Counted from the stretch's first letter, positions 8,565 to 19,874 are shown. The stretch: DNA of 64,000 nt from Candidatus Avedoeria danica (GCA_016703025.1 JADJCV010000004.1:1801501-1865500); one strand, 5' to 3'. Notes: generated from the sequence alone by a model not told the origin. Translations and numbers: made by a program.

Positions 8565-9926
8565 CTATAGCCGGCGGCGGAACCAAAGGGCGAGCCCCAC
8601 CAACACCGCGATGCCGGCTCCGAGGACGATGAGGTTCGGACCGCCCCCGCCCGCCGGTGTCGAACCGCTCGATGTTGCGTTGCCCGCCGGCACGGTGAAC
8701 GTCGGCAGCGGCACGCTGCCGGATGCCTCGTTCCCGGCGGCCGACCCGCCCGCCAGCGGCTGCGCCCCGCCGGCATTCTGCGGATCGCTCGCACCAGGCG
8801 GCACGGCGGCGCCCGCGCCGTCCTGCGGCGTCGGGAGCCCGAGCGCGACGGACGTGGCCGCCTTGCTCTCGACGAGCGCCGCCATCTGGGCGGACTGCGT
8901 CGCCACGACGGGCTTGCCCACCTCGACAGCCGCCGTGCTGCGGCCTGCCTGCGTTGTGTCGGCGGACACGGCTGTCGTCGGGACGGGCGTGTTCTGTCGC
9001 GTGCCCGCGCCGGAACCACCGCCACCGCCGGTGAACGTGGCCGGCAGCCGGGGCGTCGCCGACGGCGCCGCCGTGACTTCGGCGGCGGCGTTGTTCGGGC
9101 TCTTGTTCGACGCCTGGATGACGACGAGATCCGCGCTCCCGGCCGCCGTGGAGGCCATGCCGAGCTCGTCGACGGTCACCGAGACGGTGTAGGGCGCGCT
9201 CTCGGCGTACAACGCCGCCATCGTGAACGACGTGAGCTTGCCGACCTCCTCATCGAGTTCGCCGGCCGCGGTGGCGAGCTCGATCGCCACGGGCGCGAGC
9301 TGCGCCAAACGGGCGCGCGTTGCCGTGACATCGGTCACGGCGATCCCAAGGATGTCGGACACCGCTTCCTGCACCTCAGGGTAGAGGCGGTCGATCGTCT
9401 GCTTGGCCCCGAGCGCCGCGCCGGTCAAGCCGGCGCGGTCCATCGGCACGAGCACGCGCCCGAGAGAGCGCAGATCGCGCTCGAGGCTCGTCCGCGCGTT
9501 CACGATCTCGCCGTCGACGCGGCGCGTGTCGGCGCCCATCTCGGCCAGTTCGAGGATGTCGTCGCAATAGAGTTCGACCAAGCCGGCCGCGCCGTGGACG
9601 AGATCGGTGGCCCTCAACTCCACCCGGGCCGTGCCGGCGCCGCTGTAGCGCTCGGCCTCGAGATCGAGCAGCGGCTCGCCGCTGTTGTCGAAGACATCGA
9701 CCTTGATCCGCGTCTTGTTCGCATCCGTGTAGTCGAACAACGCCCAGGCGCTCGTCGCATCGGTCGGCACGTTGCCGGACTCGACGGCGTCACCGCCGGC
9801 CTCGGTCGTCGAGATCCGGACATTCGAGACCTTCGTGATCGCCTGCGCCGATTGCGCCCACAGCGGGGTGAGAAGCAGCGCCGCGGCAAGGCCGGCGCCT
9901 GCGAGCATGCGTCGCATTGGGTACAT
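8565..9926 (-). CDS. Surface protein with shared N-terminal domain and C-terminal membrane anchor
   Basis: The start at 9926 (ATG TAC CCA) has AAGGA 10 bases upstream; the GTG at 9935 is too close to that site. The product has 453 residues. A signal peptide (about 1-30) precedes a beta domain with the segment ERYSGAGTARVEL, matched by ARYSGDGTATIDI in the protein at 10991-11887. A helical region of about 130 residues follows, then a Ser/Thr/Gly/Pro-rich stretch, and a C-terminal tail made of GGGGPN, a hydrophobic segment (LIVLGAGIAVLVGLALW) and RRRL. The tail looks like a stop-transfer or sorting signal, but there is no LPxTG. The role is unknown; the architecture suggests a cell-surface protein. 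Confidence 0.75.
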   Translation of the reverse strand: MYPMRRMLAGAGLAAALLLTPLWAQSAQAITKVSNVRISTTEAGGDAVESGNVPTDATSAWALFDYTDANKTRIKVDVFDNSGEPLLDLEAERYSGAGTARVELRATDLVHGAAGLVELYCDDILELAEMGADTRRVDGEIVNARTSLERDLRSLGRVLVPMDRAGLTGAALGAKQTIDRLYPEVQEAVSDILGIAVTDVTATRARLAQLAPVAIELATAAGELDEEVGKLTSFTMAALYAESAPYTVSVTVDELGMASTAAGSADLVVIQASNKSPNNAAAEVTAAPSATPRLPATFTGGGGGSGAGTRQNTPVPTTAVSADTTQAGRSTAAVEVGKPVVATQSAQMAALVESKAATSVALGLPTPQDGAGAAVPPGASDPQNAGGAQPLAGGSAAGNEASGSVPLPTFTVPAGNATSSGSTPAGGGGPNLIVLGAGIAVLVGLALWFRRRL

Positions 9927-9998
9927 CGTCCACACGTCCTTGTCTGTATTCGTTGCGGTTCGGTCGGCACGGCGTGCCGCGAGCCGCGGTCGGGGCGA

Positions 9999-10715
9999 TC
10001 AGCGCTGCTTGAGCGCCGACATACCAGCCCACACCACGATTGCCAACAACACGATGACGCCAAGGCCGCTCCCGAGGAGCAGGAGCTGGCTCGGCTCGCC
10101 CGCCCGCGGCGCGGCGGCATCGTTGCCGCCGGCGGGCGGATTGACCACGGGCGCCGCCGGATTGACGCCACCCGAGTTCGCGTCGACCGGCACGTTCTGG
10201 ACGTTGCTCGCCGGGATCACCTCGGCATTGCCGACGAGGAGCGTCAGGCCGTCGGCCGGGCTCTCCCGTCCGTCGACCTCGACGTAGGCGTTCACGAGGT
10301 ACTCGGCATCCGCGAGGGGTTCCTCGAAGGTGAACTCGACCGAGTTCGTGCCCGGCACCGAGAGCTCCGCCTCCTGCATGCCAGCGATGACCCCTTGCGG
10401 CGCGATGACCTTGATCACGGCGCGCCGGGCGGCCGTGCCGTCGTACTCGAACCACACCTTGAACTGCTTCGTGCCGGCGGGCGCCTTGAAGAGCTTCTCG
10501 CCGGCCGGTGCCGGCTGCTCCCAGACCGTCTGGCCGGTGTCGTCGCCGATGCGGATGTTGCCGACGGTGGCGCGCCCGGACTGCGCAAAGACGGGCACGA
10601 CGAGCGTGCCGGCAGCGACGGCGGCGCACAACAGCGCGCCGATGCGGCCAAGCCACACACGCAGGAAGGCGCCTTGGTCCGCACGCAGGTCGGCACGATG
10701 GCGGTGGATGCTCAT
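9999..10715 (-). CDS. Membrane-anchored surface protein, paralogue of neighbours
   Basis: AGGAGA about 6 bases upstream supports the ATG at 10715; longer in-frame starts lack such a site. The product has 238 residues. An N-terminal signal segment (WLGRIGALLCAAVAAGTLVV) leads into the single beta domain (about 50-160, starting ATVGNIRIGDDTGQTVWEQ), then an Asn/Pro/Gly linker and a C-terminal membrane helix (LLLLGSGLGVIVLLAIVVW) with a KQR tail. It ends 73 bases upstream of the next gene on the strand and is probably co-transcribed with it. A promoter candidate lies about 200 bases upstream. The function is unknown; the single domain plus anchor suggests a minimal member of this surface family. 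Confidence 0.75.
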   Translation of the reverse strand: MSIHRHRADLRADQGAFLRVWLGRIGALLCAAVAAGTLVVPVFAQSGRATVGNIRIGDDTGQTVWEQPAPAGEKLFKAPAGTKQFKVWFEYDGTAARRAVIKVIAPQGVIAGMQEAELSVPGTNSVEFTFEEPLADAEYLVNAYVEVDGRESPADGLTLLVGNAEVIPASNVQNVPVDANSGGVNPAAPVVNPPAGGNDAAAPRAGEPSQLLLLGSGLGVIVLLAIVVWAGMSALKQR

Positions 10716-10916
10716 GCGTTTCTCCTCGCGCCGGCGCTGGCGCGCGGCGCATGATCTGACGATGTCGAGATGGACGTCGCCGAGCGCCCAGTGTCGGGGC
10801 ACGGCGTAAGCCTTGGCTGAAGCCCGGGTAAGCGCCGCCTGAGCGGACGGTGGCCCAGGCATGGCGCGCCGCAGCGGCCATCGTCCCTACGGTGCGACCG
10901 AGGGCAAGGGATGGCG

Positions 10917-10945
10917 ATCATATCACCCGGCGACTCTGACGCCAA
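10917..10945 (-). promoter_or_regulatory. Sigma70-type promoter for the 9999-10715 gene
   Basis: On the minus strand TTGGCG (10945-10940) and TATGAT (10922-10917) are separated by 17 bases. The leader to the start at 10715 would be about 195 bases. Confidence 0.5.
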
Positions 10946-10990
10946 AAGCCGGACACGGTGGCGCGCCCGCCCTGCCGCGCTGGCTTACGC

Positions 10991-11887
10991 TCAGCGCTGG
11001 CGGAGGATTGCGCCCTTGCTCACGACCGGCAGGTGGATGCGGGCCGGCCCCCACACCCAGAACTCCGCGGTGACGGCGATATCGCCCGCCACCTCCACCT
11101 GGACCACAAAGGTGTCCGTCGCGTGGTGCCCGGTCGCCGGGAGCGGCAGATCGCGCTGCTGAGCCGCCTGCGCGCTCAGGTCCGTCGACGCCAGCACGAC
11201 CTCGCCGAGCAACGTATCCACCTGCGCCGCCCGACGCTGCTTGCCGGCGACATCGTCCGGCGGCAGCTCGATCGCCCGCGCGAGGATGAGGATCGCGTCA
11301 CGCAGCGACCCGTCGATTTCGGCGACCGCGGCGGCAGGCGCCGGCGGGAGATCGATGCCGCCCAGCAGCTCCGCCGTCCACACCAGCCGCAGGACGGCCG
11401 CCTCCGCCGACCGGAGGTACTCCTGCACGCCGACGCTGCGCTCCGCGGCCTGCTTCGCGCTCTGCTTGGCATCGCGCGCATCGGCGCTCAAGCCGCCTGT
11501 GAGCACGCCGTACACCGCCGTACCTTCGATGTCGATCGTCGCGGTGCCGTCGCCGCTGTAGCGCGCACCGTGGCTGAACGCCGTCACGCCGCCGCGGCCC
11601 TTCACGACGACCCGGATCTCCTGGTCGGCCGCTTGCTCGTACGCAAAGCGGGCGTACACATGGCGCGTGCCTTCGTCGAAGAGGGCGGCCTCAGCCGTGG
11701 CGGTGGACGTCGGAACCGGCGGCGGGCCCGCGTCGGGCCGGGCGGCCACATAGAGGGACGTCACGCGCACGGCGGTGGTGTCCGCCTCGGCCGGCCGCCC
11801 GCCGGTGATCGCGGCGAGGGCGGCGATGCCGAGTGCGGCAGGGCACGCGCGGCGCAGCAGGCGGCCGGCAAGGGTCGGTCCGGTCAT
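10991..11887 (-). CDS. Exported protein of the shared surface family, with C-terminal LP motif
   Basis: GGAGGA sits 5 bases before the ATG at 11887. The 298-residue product has a signal peptide ending near GGRPAEAD and the shared N-terminal beta domain (about 35-135, with ARYSGDGTATIDI). A helical segment of about 110 residues follows, then a short C-terminal beta segment ending RIHLPVVSKGAILRQR. Instead of the membrane anchor of its two downstream neighbours it ends in the hxLPhhhK/R motif, so it may be held at or released from the surface in another way. The C-terminal 30 residues resemble those of unrelated exported proteins in the window. No catalytic motif is visible. Confidence 0.75.
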   Translation of the reverse strand: MTGPTLAGRLLRRACPAALGIAALAAITGGRPAEADTTAVRVTSLYVAARPDAGPPPVPTSTATAEAALFDEGTRHVYARFAYEQAADQEIRVVVKGRGGVTAFSHGARYSGDGTATIDIEGTAVYGVLTGGLSADARDAKQSAKQAAERSVGVQEYLRSAEAAVLRLVWTAELLGGIDLPPAPAAAVAEIDGSLRDAILILARAIELPPDDVAGKQRRAAQVDTLLGEVVLASTDLSAQAAQQRDLPLPATGHHATDTFVVQVEVAGDIAVTAEFWVWGPARIHLPVVSKGAILRQR

Positions 11888-12083
11888 CGGGATCCTCCGT
11901 CTGGGGTCGCGTGGCGGGCAGGTCGGACAAGACACACGCCGGGGCGGAGCGCGTCGAGCGTTCGAGAGTCCGGTGATGGTAGTGCGTGCGGCACGGCGCA
12001 AGCAAGGTCGGTGACGCCGCGGTTTCGATCACGGGCACGGCAGCCGCAGATCGCCGTTACGGGGTCGGCCTCACGGACAGCCT

Positions 12084-15014
12084 CTAACGCAGTCGGGGCG
12101 GACGCCGGACGGTGAATGCGCGCACGACGAGCGGCAAGTAGACCCGCGGCCCGTGCTCGGGCGAGAGCCCGAACAGGACGGTCGTCGTCGTCCCGTCCGT
12201 GACGAAGGCGCCCTGTTCGGCCGGGCCGGTGACCACCCAGCCGGAGGGCGGCGCGACGCTCACGAAGAAGACGCCGGTCGGGAGGGTCGCACAGACAGGA
12301 CGGTCCTCGCGGCTGCGGAGCTGCCGGTAGGTCGTGTGGCGGTCCGTCAGCACGTCGATGAGGACGTCGCTCTGCGCCGCCTCACCGGCGTCGCGGAAGC
12401 CGTCGCGGTTGCGGTCGTCGAACACGTCGACGCAGACCGTTCCTTGCGGGCCGTTCACGGTGGGTTCGGGCGTCGGCGAGAGGGTCGGGGCGCGCGTCGG
12501 CGGGAGCGTCGGGCCGCGGGTGGGCGTGGCGGTCGGACGCGGCGGGCTCGGCGTCGCGCTGGGCGTCGTCGGCGCGCGGGCGCCGAAGGCGAACGTCACG
12601 GACGCTTCGGCCATCGGTGCGCTGAAGTCGTATGCCCGCGCTCCGGAGGCCACGAGGTTGCGCGGCAGCTCGACGAGCTCGAGGCGGTAGGCGCCGTCCG
12701 CGAGGCCGCTCCAGCAATGATCGGGATCGTTCGAGCCGTCCGTCGTCCACGTGATGAAGACGCCCGAGAGCTGGTGCGTCAGCCGAAGCGTTGCCCCGGC
12801 CAGGAACCGCTCGCCGGCGTCGCGCCGGCCGTCGCCGTTGCGGTCGTCGAAGGCGATGATGCACGCCTGGCGGCCGGTAAACGTGGCGGGATCGCGCGTC
12901 GGGGTCGGCGGCCCGCTTGGCGTGTGGGTGGCCGTCACGCCGGGCGGCGTCGGCGTGGCGGAAGGGGTGCGCGGATCGACGGTCGGGCCGTCGGTCGGCG
13001 GCGGGACGGTCGGTTCGGGCGGTCGGGTCGGAGTGGCGCTCGGCGTCGCACTGGGCGTTTGGGCGAGGGCGGTCAGGGCGAGCCACGTGGCCGTGGCGCC
13101 CGGCCCTGCCGACGCCGTGACGGCCGGCGCCGCGGTCATCGTCGCAATCCAGGCCGAGGTAGCGGTCGCGGCGGCAGCCGTCAGGGTCGGTCCGGCGATG
13201 ACCGTCGCGGCGACCTCGGTGCGGAACGCCGCGATCGTGGCCGTGGCGCCGGCGACGGCGGTGGCGGTCTGGGCGATCGGCGGGACCGTGGCCGACGGCG
13301 TCGGGGACACGGACGGCGTCGGCGACAGCGTCGGCACGGCCGAGACCGTCGCGATCGATGTGGACGGCGCTGTGGCGGTGATCGACGGCGTGGCGCTCGA
13401 GCCGCCGCCCGTCGTCGGCGACGTCGGCGGCGTCGGCGACGCGGTCGGGACAGGGGTCAGCGTGGCGGCGAGGCCGATCGCGTAGCTGACGACGAGCGCC
13501 GGGCCGCTGGCGGGATCCGGCGGGGAGGGCTCGCGGTTGTAGACGTCGACGCCGGAGTGCCACGCCGCCAGGTTGTTCTCGTCGGGCAGCGGACCGTCGA
13601 CCCGGAACGAGGCGCGGCCCGTCCCGTCGACGCGCGCCTCGAGGAGCGGCAGCTGCGCCGGCGCGAACCCGAACGCGTTCTTCCGCCCGGGCAGGAGGTC
13701 GGTCTCCTCGAGCGAGAGCCCGATCTGGGCCGCGATGGCCGCCGTGCTGACGGTCGTGAACGTGGCATCGCGCCAGCCCGCATCGATCTGCTCGTTCAGC
13801 AGGGCGAGCTTCCACTCGCCGGTCTTCAGGAACTCGTTCGTCTGGCCGATGAGCTCGACGCGCGCGCCAAGGATGTTCGCCTCGGGCGGGATCTCGGACA
13901 GATCGAACTGGATCATCCCGTAGTGCGGGTTGTCGCCGCGGCCCCACATGCCGGCGTAGATCGAGGCGTAACCCAGGTGGTTCTTCCGGTCGCGCTGCGC
14001 CGAGACCTTGGGCACGTAACCGACGTCGGCGGGCGCGGGCCGGAGCGTGATCGTGTCGAACGACTGGGCGGGCGGCGGCGTCGGCGTCACCGTCGGCGGC
14101 GGGCCGGCGTACGTCGGCAGCGGCGTCGGGGTGACGGTGGCGTTGCCCGCCAGCCACTGGGCGGCGTCGGTGTACTCCGTCTTGCAGTCGCGCGGGCAAT
14201 ACTTCACGGTCACCGTCGCGCGGTCGACGACCTTGATGATCCCTTGCGCCTGGTTCGATTCCTGCGTCGAGAACCGCAGCGGCTGGACCGCCCGGAACAG
14301 CGGGAACGATGCGGCGTCCTCGACGAGCTCGACGAGGATGCCGACCGGATCGGCGTCGCTGACGACGCGAACGGTGATCCGGTCCTTCTTGGAGGCGTCG
14401 AGGTTCGCCGCCGGGTCGCGCGCCGTGATGTCCGCCTGCGCCGCAGCGCCGTAATAAACGTCGGCGTCGAAGGCGACGTAGAGGCCGACGTACCACTCGA
14501 TTCCGGCGCCGATGCCCGAGAACGGACCCTCGGGCCAAACCGCCGACGTGTAGTACGGGCTGCCGCCGGGCGGAATGCCGTTCTTCTTCTCGAACGTGAT
14601 CGTCTCACAGCCCACACCACTGTACACGATGCCGTCGGGGTGGTTGACGAACTGCCGGCCGCCGCCCGAGTCCTTGACGAACACGCGGACGAGGTCCTCG
14701 AACGAGTGGCAGTAGATGATGTGGACGGTGTCCGTGCCCGCCGGGAACTCGGTGACGCCGGGGCCCTGCATGCAGTGGTTGTCGTCCAGCTGGGCCTGGT
14801 AGGTCTCGTCGCACATGTGGAGGTGCCAGGCCGGCGTGATGACCGGGGTCGTGCAGTACGGCGGGCAGGCCTGCGCGGCGGCGCGCGGCGGCACGGCCGT
14901 GGACACGACGTCCAGCACGAACAGCAGCGCCGACACCGCAATGCACAGGCCGAGCGGCCCGAGGCGGCGTGCGGCGCTCCGCAGGGGGGCGGAGGGCTGC
15001 GGGAAGGTTGCCAT
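12084..15014 (-). CDS. Large exported protein with DNRLRE-like and SdrD-B-like domains
   Basis: The product has 976 residues. The signal segment (about 15-48) is followed by a Cys-rich N-terminal region and a DNRLRE-like beta domain (about 315-520) that matches the two copies in the subtilase at 2518-6303. A very long Thr/Ala/Pro linker (about 530-700) leads to two SdrD-B-like calcium-binding modules with the signatures DDRNGDGRRDAGE and DDRNRDGFRDAGE. The C-terminus carries PRVYLPLVVR. No strong ribosome binding site precedes the ATG at 15014. It is probably a cell-surface or matrix adhesin-like protein, stiffened by calcium and spaced by the linker. It heads the minus-strand block of surface genes and is divergent from clpC. 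Confidence 0.8.
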   Translation of the reverse strand: MATFPQPSAPLRSAARRLGPLGLCIAVSALLFVLDVVSTAVPPRAAAQACPPYCTTPVITPAWHLHMCDETYQAQLDDNHCMQGPGVTEFPAGTDTVHIIYCHSFEDLVRVFVKDSGGGRQFVNHPDGIVYSGVGCETITFEKKNGIPPGGSPYYTSAVWPEGPFSGIGAGIEWYVGLYVAFDADVYYGAAAQADITARDPAANLDASKKDRITVRVVSDADPVGILVELVEDAASFPLFRAVQPLRFSTQESNQAQGIIKVVDRATVTVKYCPRDCKTEYTDAAQWLAGNATVTPTPLPTYAGPPPTVTPTPPPAQSFDTITLRPAPADVGYVPKVSAQRDRKNHLGYASIYAGMWGRGDNPHYGMIQFDLSEIPPEANILGARVELIGQTNEFLKTGEWKLALLNEQIDAGWRDATFTTVSTAAIAAQIGLSLEETDLLPGRKNAFGFAPAQLPLLEARVDGTGRASFRVDGPLPDENNLAAWHSGVDVYNREPSPPDPASGPALVVSYAIGLAATLTPVPTASPTPPTSPTTGGGSSATPSITATAPSTSIATVSAVPTLSPTPSVSPTPSATVPPIAQTATAVAGATATIAAFRTEVAATVIAGPTLTAAAATATSAWIATMTAAPAVTASAGPGATATWLALTALAQTPSATPSATPTRPPEPTVPPPTDGPTVDPRTPSATPTPPGVTATHTPSGPPTPTRDPATFTGRQACIIAFDDRNGDGRRDAGERFLAGATLRLTHQLSGVFITWTTDGSNDPDHCWSGLADGAYRLELVELPRNLVASGARAYDFSAPMAEASVTFAFGARAPTTPSATPSPPRPTATPTRGPTLPPTRAPTLSPTPEPTVNGPQGTVCVDVFDDRNRDGFRDAGEAAQSDVLIDVLTDRHTTYRQLRSREDRPVCATLPTGVFFVSVAPPSGWVVTGPAEQGAFVTDGTTTTVLFGLSPEHGPRVYLPLVVRAFTVRRPPRLR

Positions 15015-15070
15015 GGCTCGCGGGTTGAGACGTGCAGGACGGCGCCGGCGTTACGGTCAGCCGATGGACG

Positions 15071-15136
15071 GATCGGGTGAGGGATCGGGGGAGGGATCGG
15101 GGAGGGATCGGGTGAGGGATCGGGTGAGGGATCGGG
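15071..15136. repeat. Tandem 12-bp repeat, five copies plus a partial
   Basis: The unit is GATCGGGTGAGG with small variants (one copy of 11 bp). It lies 57 bases upstream of the surface protein start at 15014 and 45 bases before the clpC promoter, on the divergent side. Confidence 0.85.
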
Positions 15137-15180
15137 CAAATGATCTATCGCGTCTCTGATACGGCGCGGCGACGTCTTCA

Positions 15181-15210
15181 TTGGCGGGCCGTCTGGCCGC
15201 CGCTTATACT
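15181..15210 (+). promoter_or_regulatory. Promoter of clpC
   Basis: TTGGCG (15181-15186), an 18-base spacer and TATACT (15205-15210). The ribosome binding site GAGGAG (15231-15236) lies 10 bases before the ATG at 15247. No CIRCE or CtsR-type box was seen. Confidence 0.5.
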
Positions 15211-15246
15211 TGCGGCCAGTGCGATCAAGTGAGGAGACGCCCGAAC

Positions 15247-17747
<2,501 letters not shown>

Positions 17748-17748
<1 letters not shown>

Positions 17749-17820
17749 TACCCCGCCACTGGACATGCCTGGGGTGCCCGACAGCGTACGGAGGCCGGAG
17801 ATTCTGCAGTGGCAGGGCAC
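17748..17820 (+). repeat. 73-bp palindromic repeat, copy A
   Basis: The arms are GTACCCCGCCACTG (17748-17761) and CAGTGGCAGGGCAC (17807-17820). It aligns over its full 73 bases, without gaps, with copies B and C. It begins on the last base of the clpC stop codon and is followed by TA, then copy B. As RNA it would form a hairpin at the clpC 3' end. Confidence 0.85.
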
Positions 17821-17822
17821 TA

Positions 17823-17895
17823 GTACTCCACCACTGAACATGCTCGTGGCGGCCACCAGAGTAGGGAACCCCTAGAATCCACAGTGGTGGAGTAC
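17823..17895 (+). repeat. 73-bp palindromic repeat, copy B
   Basis: The arms are GTACTCCACCACTG and CAGTGGTGGAGTAC, 14 bp perfectly paired at the ends. It lies in the same orientation as copy A, 2 bases away. The internal segment matches copy C better than copy A (for example CCACCAGAGT, 17853-17862). Confidence 0.85.
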
Positions 17896-17950
17896 TCGGA
17901 GCACTTGGCGCGCAGTTTGCGGCGGTGGTCCTGCACGTACGCCAGGGAAT

Positions 17951-18024
17951 CGATCACAGTACGATCGATCACGGTACGCATGTGGAGTTGGTGCAAGATC
18001 ACAGTGATCTTGGGTCAACTCCAC
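17951..18024. repeat. 13-bp direct repeat and a two-step hairpin
   Basis: CGATCACRGTACG occurs at 17951-17963 and 17966-17978. Next to it a hairpin pairs GTGGAGTTG (17982-17990) with CAACTCCAC (18016-18024) and, inside, AAGATCA (17995-18001) with TGATCTT (18005-18011). With copies A and B of the 73-bp repeat this fills the 350-bp gap between clpC and the next gene. No gene is supported there. The hairpin may end the minus-strand cohesin transcript. Confidence 0.55.
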
Positions 18025-18098
18025 GTGCCGTTTCTAGGGCGACATCCCACCGCGGTCTGCGTCGATATGCTGCGGGCTCACCGAATCGCCTACCGCCC

Positions 18099-19250
18099 CT
18101 ACCGCCTCTCCCGCCCCTCCTCGACCACCTCGTGCTCGATGTCCACCCCCCCGCGCCGTCGCCCCCGCAGCCCGCGCGCGATCCGCGGCCCGGTGGGCTC
18201 GGGCGCGCGGCCGAGGAGGTAGCCGAGGCCGGTGACGACGGCGGCGCCGGCGACGACGGCGAGCCAGGCGAGGAGCGGCGTGCTGTCGCCCCCGCCCAGT
18301 CCGCCGAGCGCCGCGGTGAGGCGGTTCACCACGTCGCGCGCCATTCCCGCGACCGCGCCTCCGCCGGTGCCGCCGCCGCCCATCTCCGAGGCCGGCGCGG
18401 ACGCAGCGACGAGGCTGTCGGACTGGGCGGTGACGCCGTCCGCCGTCGCTTCGGGCGGTCCGTCGTTGACGATCACGTTGACCGGGGCGTCGAGAACGAC
18501 GTCGTGCTCCACCCCATCGGCCGTGGTCACGGACGATGCGCCGGCGTTCAGCGTCAGCTCGGCGCTGCCGGCGGTCAGGGCCGCGAACGTGACGGTGGCG
18601 ATGTTGGGGGTACCGGTGGACAGCTGGGAAGGGTCGGTGGCGGTCAGCACCAAGGAAAGGCGCAGGCGGCCCGGCTCGAGGCGGTGCTTGAAGTCCGCTT
18701 GCGCGCCGCTCATGGTCAGCAACGGGTCGACGGTGATCGCGGTCACCGCCACGCGGTCGGCGTCGAAGTGGAGGTCGAGCGCAACGCGCTGCACGGGCGC
18801 ATCCGGCGACTGCAGCGCGACCGACACCGCTCGACCGCCCTCGGCCGCCAACATGAGCATCGTCGGCGAGAGCATGACGCGAACGGCGGCCGCGTCGCCG
18901 GCCGGGGCCTCTTCCGTGGCCGCATCCCCGGCGGCGCCGGCCTGCCCCGTGAACGGGGCTCCGAGGCCGGATGTCGGGTCGGTCGTCGGCACTCCGAACG
19001 GCATGCCGCCGAACGCGGGCGTCGGGACGCCGTACGGCGCCCCGCCGACGCCGAGGCCGTTCGGCGCCCCATCGCCGGACGGCGGCGGGTAGCTGCTGCC
19101 GGGCAGGTTCAGCGGCGCCTGGGCATCCGCCGTCGCGCGCGTGCCGACGGCGACGAGCACCGCCAGGCACACCACTGCGAACAGGAACGGCCGCCCGGCC
19201 ACCCGTCGCTCGTCGGACGAAGGCGCCGGCCTAACGGGATCGGATCGCAT
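18099..19250 (-). CDS. Membrane-anchored cohesin-domain protein
   Basis: The 383-residue product has a signal segment (FLFAVVCLAVLVAVGTRATA), a Gly/Pro-rich stretch with repeated GVPT/FGxP-like segments, then a cohesin-like beta domain (about 125-255, with VALDLHFDADRVAVTAITVDP and ATVTFAALTAGSAELTL). A Gly-rich linker, one membrane helix (WLAVVAGAAVVTGLGYLLG) and a basic-acidic tail complete it. The ATG at 19250 lies inside the last codons of the upstream cohesin gene, so the two overlap by 20 bases and are translationally coupled. Cohesin domains outside cellulosomes are common in Chloroflexota and archaea and usually have unknown ligands. No dockerin was found in the window. Confidence 0.75.
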   Translation of the reverse strand: MRSDPVRPAPSSDERRVAGRPFLFAVVCLAVLVAVGTRATADAQAPLNLPGSSYPPPSGDGAPNGLGVGGAPYGVPTPAFGGMPFGVPTTDPTSGLGAPFTGQAGAAGDAATEEAPAGDAAAVRVMLSPTMLMLAAEGGRAVSVALQSPDAPVQRVALDLHFDADRVAVTAITVDPLLTMSGAQADFKHRLEPGRLRLSLVLTATDPSQLSTGTPNIATVTFAALTAGSAELTLNAGASSVTTADGVEHDVVLDAPVNVIVNDGPPEATADGVTAQSDSLVAASAPASEMGGGGTGGGAVAGMARDVVNRLTAALGGLGGGDSTPLLAWLAVVAGAAVVTGLGYLLGRAPEPTGPRIARGLRGRRRGGVDIEHEVVEEGRERR

Positions 19251-19833
19251 ACGGCAGGTAGATGTGCGGCTGCGGCACCGGCGTCGGCTCGATGATCGCG
19301 AACTCGGCGGCCTCGAGATCGGCTGCGATCGGCTCGTTGGCGGTGTTCGTCAGGAGGAGCTGCCGGAGGACGACGACCGCCTGACCGGGTGCGATCGCCC
19401 GGAAGCGGAGCGTGGCCAGGTCGCCGTTGCCGCCGACACCGGGGACCGACGAGCCCGGCGGCTGCGGCAGCGTGTACACCAGGAAGTCGATCGAGTGGTC
19501 CGTCACGCGCGGCGGGATCGTCTCGATCTGACGGCCCGTCGTGCCGAGCCAGTCCGTCGGCTCGACGGCCTCGAGCTCGACGAGCGCCTCGTCCCAGTCG
19601 ATGCCGGCCTGGTAGCCGGCCAAGTCGGTCACCCCGCTCACGCCGAGCGTCAGCGTGACCCAGCCGCCCGGGGCGATGCTCTGCTCCGACGGGGTCAGCC
19701 GTGCCGTCGCACCCTGCGCCGTTGCCGCCGGCACGACGTGCAGCAGCAGGGCGAGCGCCACGCCAACGACACCGAGGCACGCGGCGTGCGCGGCCCGGTT
19801 CGAAGCGGAAGAGGCGGGGGTCTGTGGCTCCAT
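19231..19833 (-). CDS. Secreted cohesin-domain protein
   Basis: The start at 19833 (MEPQTPASSASN) is followed by a signal peptide (ACLGVVGVALALLLHVV) and lies 11 bases from a TACAAT -10 element, so the mRNA would have almost no leader; longer in-frame starts lie upstream of that promoter. The product has 200 residues: one cohesin-like domain (about 45-185, with AGYQAGIDWDEALVELEAV and LATLRFRAIAPGQAVV) and the C-terminal motif PHIYLPYAIRSR. It is the first gene of a two-gene operon with the membrane-bound cohesin protein. The pair may bind the same partner, one free and one anchored; this is inference. Confidence 0.75.
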   Translation of the reverse strand: MEPQTPASSASNRAAHAACLGVVGVALALLLHVVPAATAQGATARLTPSEQSIAPGGWVTLTLGVSGVTDLAGYQAGIDWDEALVELEAVEPTDWLGTTGRQIETIPPRVTDHSIDFLVYTLPQPPGSSVPGVGGNGDLATLRFRAIAPGQAVVVLRQLLLTNTANEPIAADLEAAEFAIIEPTPVPQPHIYLPYAIRSR

Positions 19834-19844
19834 CGGCGCCGGCG

Positions 19845-19874
19845 ATTGTAGTGGGGCGGCGGAGACAGGGGCAA
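19845..19874 (-). promoter_or_regulatory. Promoter of the cohesin operon
   Basis: On the minus strand TTGCCC (19874-19869), an 18-base spacer and TACAAT (19850-19845). The start codon at 19833 follows within about 5 bases of the expected transcription start. Confidence 0.5.

Noticed and set aside
12084..15014. Dockerin modules in the surface protein
   Set aside because: The DDRNGDG...DAGE loops fit SdrD-B modules and are single, not the paired repeats of dockerins.
12153..15080. 975-codon open frame on the plus strand
   Set aside because: Antisense to the surface protein at 12084-15014, very Arg/Gly-rich and without recognisable domains.
17884..18222. 112-codon frame after clpC
   Set aside because: It covers the palindromic repeat and hairpins, has mixed composition and no ribosome binding site or homologue that I know.
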